A DNA stretch of 19,593 nucleotides. It comes from UKL13-2 sp044228625 (GTDB lineage Bacteria; Pseudomonadota; Gammaproteobacteria; Burkholderiales; Usitatibacteraceae). This document shows positions 14,670-19,593 of the stretch, piece after piece. The stretch is from assembly GCA_044228625.1 (NCBI GenBank), contig JBGAUM010000065.1:1-19593 (forward strand), read 5' to 3'. Under the pieces are notes generated by a model that did not search any database, had not been told where the DNA came from, and saw only the letters and a list, made by a program, of their open reading frames with translations. The translations under genes were made by a program, and so were the position numbers. Positions within the stretch are counted from its first letter, which is position 1, and each line of letters begins with the position of its first letter.

Positions 14670-16091
14670 TCAAGCGCGGCTGTGCGACACCATGCCGGCG
14701 AGACGTTTTGCGCGTTCGGCCGGATCGTCTTGCTCATCCAGGCTGACTGGATCGGTGCCACTCTTGCCGGTCCGCATCGCCACGCCGACGGCCAAGATGT
14801 CAATCACCAGCAAATACAGTACGCGGCTGATCATGGGCACTTGCGTGGTGACATCCTCGGCGTGATCGACAGCGATCGTGATGGTGGCGCGCTTGGCCAG
14901 CGGCGATTGGCTGGCGGTAATCGCGATGACCTTGGCACCTTTTGTGATTGCAGCCTCGATGGCGGCATTGAGCTCGGCGATGCGGCCGGTCGAGGAAACA
15001 ACCACCACCACATCGTCCGGCGTCAACTGCTCTGCGGCCAGCAGTTGCAGCCGCGGATCGATGCGCGCATTGGCGGGCAGGCCGAAGCGCAAGAATTTGT
15101 ATTGCGCGTCCTCGGCCACAATCCCGTAATTGCCGTATGCAAAGAACTCGATGCGTCGGGCAGCCAACAGCGTGTCGATGGCGCGCTCGATCGCTGAGCG
15201 ATTGAGCATGTCGCGCGTTTGCAGGATCGCGCTCGCGGTGTTGCCGAGTACCTTGTCACCGAGTTCCACGGCGCTGTCTTCATCGGTCACCTTGGTGTGT
15301 GTGACCGGGATCGTGCCGGTCAAACTGGAGGCGAGCCGCAACTTGAAATCCGAGAGCCCCTCGCAACCCAGCGAGCGGCAAAAGCGCACCACGGTCGGCT
15401 GACTGACATCTGCGGCCTTGGCAATTTCGCTGATTGGATCGTTCAAGATTGAACGCGGGCGGGAGAGCACCAAGTCGGCCACCCTCCGTTCAGCCGGAGA
15501 CAAATCGGACTGCGCCTGATGGATACGGTCGAGGACTGAACTGCCCTGCCCGCGGCGCTTCAACTGGGAGTCGAGGACGGCCGCCAAACCGGTGAAGGTC
15601 GCGTTCTCCGCCGTAATGACGAAAGTGGGAATCTGGGCAACGTAGTTGCTGAAGCGGCCCTTCGATTCAAAACGCGCGCGAAACGGCGAGGAATCAAAAT
15701 ACGAGCCCAAACGCGGCACGATGGAGCCGCCGACGTAGACGCCGCCGAATGCACCCAAAGTGACAGCCAGATTGGCCGCGGCGGTCCCCATCATGCCGCA
15801 GAAGATTTCCAGCGTCTCTGCGCATTCCTTGGATTTGCCGGCCCGACCGCGCGGGGTGATCTCCGGCGCGGACAACGGCTCGATGGTTTTCTTCGCCAAC
15901 TGGCCGATGGCACGATAGATGAGTTCGATGCCGCTGGCCGACAGGAAACGTTCGTTAGAGACGTGTGCATATTGACCGCGCGCCACTTCCAGGATTGCCG
16001 CTTCGCGGTCGTTGGTCGGCGAAAAGCTCACGTGTCCACCTTCGGTCCCTCGTGAGATCCAACCGTCGTCGACCGGAATCAACGCGGACAC
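14670..16091 (-). CDS. hexR: Surviving open frame of Glk-HexR fusion: C-terminal Glk half plus RpiR-type regulator
   Basis: The 473-codon open frame begins at GTG 16091. Residues 1-175 match the C-terminal part of a bacterial glucokinase: LIPVDDGW, the sugar-contact motif EGGH (17-20), then GTAAANLAVTLGAFGGVYVGGSIVPR. Residues 185-255 are an RpiR/HexR helix-turn-helix (SPAERRVADLVL, VSQPTVVRFCRSLGCEGLSDFK). Residues about 300-440 are a SIS sugar-phosphate-binding domain (FAYGNYGIVAEDAQYKF, VVVVSSTGR). HexR proteins respond to KDPG and control glucose catabolism. No ribosome binding site precedes the GTG, so the true start of a surviving product is uncertain. Regulator domains are intact; kinase activity is not expected, because the ATP-site half is scrambled. 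It is followed by ppc after 24 bp. Confidence 0.85.
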   Translation of the reverse strand: MSALIPVDDGWISRGTEGGHVSFSPTNDREAAILEVARGQYAHVSNERFLSASGIELIYRAIGQLAKKTIEPLSAPEITPRGRAGKSKECAETLEIFCGMMGTAAANLAVTLGAFGGVYVGGSIVPRLGSYFDSSPFRARFESKGRFSNYVAQIPTFVITAENATFTGLAAVLDSQLKRRGQGSSVLDRIHQAQSDLSPAERRVADLVLSRPRSILNDPISEIAKAADVSQPTVVRFCRSLGCEGLSDFKLRLASSLTGTIPVTHTKVTDEDSAVELGDKVLGNTASAILQTRDMLNRSAIERAIDTLLAARRIEFFAYGNYGIVAEDAQYKFLRFGLPANARIDPRLQLLAAEQLTPDDVVVVVSSTGRIAELNAAIEAAITKGAKVIAITASQSPLAKRATITIAVDHAEDVTTQVPMISRVLYLLVIDILAVGVAMRTGKSGTDPVSLDEQDDPAERAKRLAGMVSHSRA

Positions 16092-16486
16092 GCCAAGGCG
16101 CCTGCCTCAACAACTCGATGACGGCCCCGGTGCGCCGCGTTGCTCATCCGCGCAACTCGCCCGAGGGCAGGTAAGACCCGCGGCCAGCGCGGTGAAGCCG
16201 CGACGACGACCAGCATCGAGTCCGACATCCTCGGCGGCCTGCTCGATTGAAACCGCCACGGTGTTGGTCAGCAACGGCGTCGCCTTCGACAGGGTTGGCG
16301 ACCGCGACCGCCGCATGACGCACCCCCAGATCGGCCACGGTGTTCATGTACTCTGCGGCAGCGCTACCGGAACAGACCCGTACAGCGCACCATGGGAATG
16401 GTGGTACCCGCTCGAGGTCTCGAGCGCAACCGCACATAGAGGCTGCCTACGTCAGCAAGGAGCCTCGCTCCGTCTAAGAAAGCCAT
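14670..16486 (-). pseudogene. glk: Full extent of bifunctional glk-hexR gene, N-terminal kinase half frameshifted
   Basis: An ATG at 16484-16486 with a GGGAG box 7 bases upstream opens a glucokinase start (MAFLDGARLLADVG). After that, the conserved Glk sequence is scattered over all three minus-strand frames. FALET lies near 16427, then EYMNTVADLGVRHAAVAVAN down to about 16280, SIEQAAEDVGLD near 16250-16215, LVVV near 16213, FTALAAG near 16195, and TGAVIELL near 16130. The frame of 14670-16091 then resumes at LGVS near 16097. The GPGTG phosphate loop is damaged. From the ADVG codons to LGVS there are about 359 bases, against roughly 405 in related genes. Intact homologues in Burkholderia-type genomes are fusions of about 620-640 residues. 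A separate intact glk lies at 17630. Confidence 0.8.
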
Positions 16487-16520
16487 TTGACGTCTCCCGC
16501 GCACGGGGCGCGTTGATCAC

Positions 16521-16526
16521 TACAAT
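16521..16526 (+). promoter_or_regulatory. Possible -10 of the aldo/keto reductase gene
   Basis: TACAAT (16521-16526) matches 5 of 6 consensus bases and lies 7 bases before the palindrome at 16534-16548, which would then sit on the transcription start. No good -35 is visible, so this is tentative. Confidence 0.3.
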
Positions 16527-16533
16527 TGAATTC

Positions 16534-16548
16534 CGTAGTTTAACTACG
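16534..16548. promoter_or_regulatory. HexR-type operator candidate, site 1
   Basis: CGTAGTTTAACTACG is a perfect 7-1-7 palindrome with core GTAG-N5-CTAC. It lies in the divergent region between glk-hexR (start 16486) and the aldo/keto reductase (start 16570), placed to control both. It resembles the 15-bp palindromic sites of HexR in other proteobacteria (TGTAATTAAATTACA-like). Confidence 0.65.
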
Positions 16549-16569
16549 CTTTCATGGGTCAAGACGAAT

Positions 16570-17469
16570 ATGCGTAAGTCGCCGATATGCCCCGATGGCC
16601 CCGCGATCTCACCGCTTGCAGCAGGCGTATGGCGGATGCACGAGTGGGGCAGAGAAATTGCGCACCGCCGCAATTGGATCGACACCTGCCTCGATTTGGG
16701 GATTGATTGCTTCGACCACGCAGACATCTATGGCGGCATGACGTGCGAGGCCTTGTTCGGTGACGTGGTTCGCGAGTCGCCATCGCGGCGCGATCGCATG
16801 ACCCTCATTTCGAAATGCGGGATCCGGCTTCCAGGCACATCGGCCGATCCGTCCATTCCCGCGTTGACCAACAAGGTTTACGACACGACATTGGCGCACA
16901 TATTGCGCTCGGTTGACAACAGCCTCAGCCGGCTCGGCACTGACCGCCTGGATGTATTGCTTCTTCATCGGCCAGACCCACTTATGGACCCGGAGGCTGT
17001 GGCCGCAGCCTTTACTCGTTTGCATGCCAGCGGCAAGGTGCGCTTTTTCGGCGTGTCGAATTTCCCACCTTCAAGCTTGGATTTGCTGGCTTCGCGTCTG
17101 CCGATGTCGCTGGTCACCAATCAGATTGAGCTTTCGGCCTGGCATCATGGGGCGATGCGCGATGGCATCCTGGATCAGTGTCTTGTGCGCCGCATCCGGC
17201 CGATGGCGTGGTCGCCTTTAGGCAGTGGCCGCGTCAATGAACCGTCCCCAGTTCGCAATACGTTGCTTGATGTGGCACAAGAACTTGGCGCAAGCGTCGA
17301 GGCCACCGCACTTTCCTGGCTTTTGCGCCACCCCAGCGGCCCGGTGCCCATTCTGGGGAGCGGACGCATCGATCGAATCCGTGACCAAGCCCGTTCGATG
17401 GAGTTGCCGATGGACGCCTCTCAGTGGTTCCGCATCTACGAGGCCGGCTTGCCCGGTGGTTTGCCCTAG
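16570..17469 (+). CDS. Aldo/keto reductase, YdhF-like
   Basis: An NADPH-dependent oxidoreductase of the aldo/keto reductase superfamily; the closest recognised type is E. coli YdhF, whose physiological substrate is unclear. Taken from ATG 16570 the protein has 299 residues, the YdhF length. The catalytic tetrad is Asp49, Tyr54 (DHADIYGG), Lys82 (SKCG) and His133 (LLHRPDPLMD). The cofactor side shows FFGVSNF, VTNQIELS, RPMAWSPLGSGR and PILGSGRIDRIR. The frame is open upstream to 16012, but that part is merely the antisense of the glk N-terminal region. The ribosome binding site is weak. Operator-like sites lie at its promoter and just after its stop. Its company suggests a role with sugars or sugar-derived aldehydes. 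Confidence 0.9.
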   Translation: MRKSPICPDGPAISPLAAGVWRMHEWGREIAHRRNWIDTCLDLGIDCFDHADIYGGMTCEALFGDVVRESPSRRDRMTLISKCGIRLPGTSADPSIPALTNKVYDTTLAHILRSVDNSLSRLGTDRLDVLLLHRPDPLMDPEAVAAAFTRLHASGKVRFFGVSNFPPSSLDLLASRLPMSLVTNQIELSAWHHGAMRDGILDQCLVRRIRPMAWSPLGSGRVNEPSPVRNTLLDVAQELGASVEATALSWLLRHPSGPVPILGSGRIDRIRDQARSMELPMDASQWFRIYEAGLPGGLP

Positions 17470-17481
17470 CACCACCTAGTC

Positions 17482-17496
17482 TGTAGTCAGGCTACA
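17482..17496. promoter_or_regulatory. HexR-type operator candidate, site 2
   Basis: TGTAGTCAGGCTACA has arms matching at 6 of 7 positions and the same GTAG-N5-CTAC core. It begins 13 bases after the aldo/keto reductase stop and lies upstream of the terminator and of glk. Confidence 0.6.
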
Positions 17497-17535
17497 TCCA
17501 AATCCCTGATTCAGGCCTATTTTCCCTTGATTCGT

Positions 17536-17568
17536 CGGAAAACGCTGGTTTTCAGCCAGCTTTTTCCG
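17536..17568. terminator. Bidirectional intrinsic terminator after aldo/keto reductase
   Basis: CGGAAAA (17536-17542) pairs with TTTTCCG (17562-17568) and GCTGG (17544-17548) with CCAGC (17556-17560), with a C/T mismatch between and the loop TTTTCAG. The A-tract and T-tract arms flank a GC-rich core, as in two-way terminators. It insulates glk from aldo/keto reductase read-through. Confidence 0.65.
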
Positions 17569-17574
17569 TAGAAT
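17569..17574 (+). promoter_or_regulatory. Possible -10 of glk
   Basis: TAGAAT (5 of 6) lies directly after the terminator hairpin and 4 bases before operator site 3, which would cover the transcription start. The -35 region would fall in the hairpin and is poor (TGGTTT). Confidence 0.35.
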
Positions 17575-17578
17575 TTCA

Positions 17579-17593
17579 TGTAGTTTTGCTACT
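17579..17593. promoter_or_regulatory. HexR-type operator candidate, site 3
   Basis: TGTAGTTTTGCTACT keeps the GTAG-N5-CTAC core with weaker outer symmetry. It lies 36 bases upstream of the glk start codon. Confidence 0.5.
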
Positions 17594-17629
17594 TTTTCGC
17601 CAACTCTTGGGCTTGGGCGCCATCAAACC

Positions 17630-18622
17630 GTGCGACAGACGATCCATTCTTCCTATCCACTCCTGGTGGCTGATATTGGTGGCACGCACGTCCGATTCGG
17701 CCGGGTGGTCGCCGAGGGCGCCAGCCTCGACGGGGTGCGCTCATACCGCTGCGCGGACTTCGCCTCTCCCATCGAGTCCGTGAACCGCTACTTCACCGAC
17801 GTGGGGATGCCATCGGCCGAGCGAGTGGCCGTCGCCATTGCCACTGTGGTGCAATCAGGCCCGATCAAGCTCACCAACAGTGACTGGGTCTTCGAGGCCG
17901 AATCATTCAAACAAAGTGTGGGGGCCAGCGGCATCGAGGTGTTTAACGACTTCGAGGCCATCGCCCTCGTCCTCCCTTATCTCGCGCCAGACGATTACGC
18001 CGTCATCGGCAATGTCACACTCGACCAGCGACTGCCAATGGCGGTGCTGGGACCCGGGACAGGGCTTGGCGTTGCAGGTATCGTGCCCATTCGCGGTGAC
18101 GCGGACCATTGGCAAACCGTTTGTGGCGAAGGCGGGCACGTCTCGATTCCCTGCGCGACGCCTTGGCAGCATGCGGTGATCGCCGCTGCGCAACGTGAAT
18201 TGGGACATGTGTCGGCCGAGCAATTGGTCTCCGGCATTGGCCTTCCAGCGCTCTATCGTGCAGTGGCTGCCGTGGAGAACCGTTCGGCCGAAACGCTTGA
18301 AGCTGCGGAGATCGGCGCGCGGGGCGCCTTGCGAACCGACGCCCTATGCGAACGTACCCTCGATACGTTTTGCGGCATTCTCGGTACCCTCGCCGCGAAT
18401 CTCGCCCTTACACTCGGCGCACGCGGCGGCGTGTTCATTGCGGGTGGCATCGTACCTCAGTGGGGTGATTTCTTTGCGCAGTCGTCGTTCCGCGAACACT
18501 TCGAGAACCATGGGCGCTACCGGGAGTATCTCTCGGCGATTTCAACGGCCGTCATTACGGCGCCCTACCCGGGCCTGATGGGTTTGATGCAGCACGCGGC
18601 GCATACGCTGCCGGCTCGGTAG
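17630..18622 (+). CDS. glk: Glucokinase (stand-alone)
   Basis: Glucokinase phosphorylates glucose to glucose-6-phosphate with ATP in the cytoplasm. The 330-residue protein is complete. It has the ATP phosphate motif ADIGGTH (14-20), catalytic Asp107 in NDFEAIA, GPGTGLG (141-147), the sugar-contact motif EGGH (167-170) and the C-terminal LGARGGVFIAGGIVPQW. The start is GTG 17630; no other start codon is in frame nearby and the ribosome binding site is poor. It is paralogous to the broken kinase half at 16092-16486, so it can supply the activity that the fusion lost. Site 3 and a possible -10 sit just upstream. It converges on the pullulanase gene. Confidence 0.93.
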   Translation: MRQTIHSSYPLLVADIGGTHVRFGRVVAEGASLDGVRSYRCADFASPIESVNRYFTDVGMPSAERVAVAIATVVQSGPIKLTNSDWVFEAESFKQSVGASGIEVFNDFEAIALVLPYLAPDDYAVIGNVTLDQRLPMAVLGPGTGLGVAGIVPIRGDADHWQTVCGEGGHVSIPCATPWQHAVIAAAQRELGHVSAEQLVSGIGLPALYRAVAAVENRSAETLEAAEIGARGALRTDALCERTLDTFCGILGTLAANLALTLGARGGVFIAGGIVPQWGDFFAQSSFREHFENHGRYREYLSAISTAVITAPYPGLMGLMQHAAHTLPAR

Positions 18623-18634
18623 CGCACCGAGAGC

Positions 18635-18697
18635 AAAAACTCCAATACTGGCGCGATGTTTGGGCCATTTGTGGCTCAATCGCCTCGCCAATATTGG
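18635..18697 (-). terminator. Terminator of the pullulanase gene
   Basis: In minus-strand RNA, CCAATATTGGCG (18686-18697) pairs with CGCCAGTATTGG (18642-18653), 11 of 12, followed by AGTTTTT (18641-18635). It starts 27 bases past the pullulanase stop. The large loop (about 32 bases) makes it less compact than usual. It also separates the convergent glk gene. Confidence 0.6.
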
Positions 18698-18724
18698 ACT
18701 TTGGAAATCGCTGACTCTCTCGCC

Positions 18725-19593
18725 TTAGCGCACGACGAACACCACCGCACTGCGCGCCGGAATCCGGAACGCGCCGCGCACAACATCGAACGTTGCCTCA
18801 CGCTGCACACGTTTGTCCGCCGCTGTTCGAGTGCGCTGAACAGGATGCAGCTTGAAATGCGCCGACGCCGCCTGCGAAACCACAAGCGTAGCGGGCGCTG
18901 GGGCGGCGTTGATGAAGTACGCGACCTTCTGGAAATTCGCGCCCGCATAACCCGCGCCATCCACAATGGCCGCCAACACCCCGGGCACTTGATCCGGGCC
19001 AGTGTTGAGCATCGTCACGCGTTTTTCGATGTCCTTCGCGCTGCGCAACCGAAACAGCGTGGAACTGGCGCGAATCCGCAACAAATCCTGGAACGCATCG
19101 CGCGTCCAGCGGATTTCTTTCCTCGTAGGCTTGATGCGCGGGTCATTCAGCGCCTCCGCAAGGATCGGATCGTCACGCGCGGCATCGCCCTCCACCGGCG
19201 GCAGGCCTTGCGCGAAGTTGTTCGTGCTGTATGTCCAGTTGACGCGGTTGAAGTGATCGCCCGAATCGAAGCTGTTGCGGTCGAGCGATTTGCTTCGCAG
19301 GATTTCGATGCCCGCATGCACATAGGCCACGCCTTGGCTGAAAAGGGTCAGCGCGCCACCCAGCACCTGCATGCGCGCACGATCTTCCTTCGATGTATTG
19401 CGCGGCAATCGCAGGGCGTTGATGTCGAACAGCGTTTGGTTGTCGTGGTTCTCGACGTAGTTCACCACCTCGCCCGGCTCGGCGACATAGCCCGCAGGTT
19501 GGCCGTGGTAGTCAATTTTGGAGAGCGGCTTCGTTTCGCCGCGATAGTCGGTGAGCGCGAGATTGGCGATGGAGCCCAGCAGCCCAACGCGCA
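18725..19593 (-). CDS. Type I pullulanase / alpha-1,6-glucosidase, C-terminal part (cut by window edge)
   Basis: A GH13-family debranching enzyme that cleaves alpha-1,6 links in pullulan, starch or glycogen. The last 288 codons are present; the gene continues beyond base 19593. Visible are the last catalytic-barrel motif VNYVENHDN (with the transition-state Asp), FSQGVAYVHAGIEILRSKS, DRNSFDSGDHFNRVNWTY, and a C-terminal beta-sandwich ending FRIPARSAVVFVVR. These match the pullulanase-type subfamily rather than simple alpha-amylases. It is convergent with glk, and both would feed glucose into the cell's hexose pool. Whether the enzyme is secreted cannot be told, because the N-terminus lies outside the window. 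Confidence 0.88.
   Translation of the reverse strand, partial: RVGLLGSIANLALTDYRGETKPLSKIDYHGQPAGYVAEPGEVVNYVENHDNQTLFDINALRLPRNTSKEDRARMQVLGGALTLFSQGVAYVHAGIEILRSKSLDRNSFDSGDHFNRVNWTYSTNNFAQGLPPVEGDAARDDPILAEALNDPRIKPTRKEIRWTRDAFQDLLRIRASSTLFRLRSAKDIEKRVTMLNTGPDQVPGVLAAIVDGAGYAGANFQKVAYFINAAPAPATLVVSQAASAHFKLHPVQRTRTAADKRVQREATFDVVRGAFRIPARSAVVFVVR

Noticed and set aside
16012..16569. Open frame extending the aldo/keto reductase by 186 codons
   Set aside because: It is antisense to the glk N-terminal region, has no reductase similarity, and homologues begin at about 16570.
17505..17515. Palindrome CCTGATTCAGG
   Set aside because: Single short palindrome without the GTAG-N5-CTAC core or T-run; likely chance.
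18615..18631. CTCGGT/ACCGAG hairpin over the glk stop codon
   Set aside because: No T-tract on either strand; the larger hairpin at 18642-18697 explains termination better.

Overview
The window reads as chromosomal DNA of a GC-rich (roughly 60% G+C) betaproteobacterium, probably Burkholderiales-like. The evidence is a fused glucokinase/RpiR(HexR) gene, a DUF3391-type HD-GYP protein, the tgt-yajC-secD order and the general codon usage. I do not assign a genus. No rRNA, tRNA, CRISPR array, insertion sequence or prophage gene was recognised.

Layout. (1) 1-2038, minus strand: tgt, yajC and the 5' end of secD (queuosine tRNA modification plus Sec accessory proteins). tgt has a TTG start whose ribosome binding site lies in a hairpin. 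yajC-secD has its own TATAAT box and a structured leader. (2) 2188-5103, plus: two c-di-GMP-type proteins. The first is an HD-GYP protein that has lost the His of its HD dyad; the second has a dead GGDEF half and an intact EAL half. (3) 5124-6892, plus: a TetR regulator, apparently leaderless, and an alpha/beta hydrolase. An 18-bp sequence occurs once in the tetR promoter and once, inverted, just inside the hydrolase gene. (4) 6886-7308, minus: a small exported protein of unknown function. 7371-9032, plus: an acyl-CoA ligase. (5) 9007-11475, minus: a Ser/Thr kinase fused to a cyclic-nucleotide-binding domain, preceded by a TPR-like protein. A strong terminator-shaped hairpin stands directly in front of the TPR-like gene. 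(6) 11892-19593: a central-carbon block. It holds ppc and a glk-hexR fusion gene on the minus strand, a YdhF-type aldo/keto reductase and a second, intact glucokinase on the plus strand, and the C-terminal end of a type I pullulanase on the minus strand.

Two regulatory themes stand out. In block 6, three sites with the core GTAG-N5-CTAC flank the aldo/keto reductase and glucokinase genes. They look like HexR-type operators, and the linked hexR gene is the obvious candidate regulator. In block 3, the duplicated 18-mer is the likely TetR operator.

The most anomalous stretch is 16092-16486. The glucokinase N-terminal half of the fusion gene can be read there only by changing frame about nine or more times in roughly 390 bases, yet the protein segments stay well conserved. 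The rest of that gene, and every neighbour, is intact. This is either unusual indel-driven decay of a redundant kinase domain or a local sequence-quality problem.
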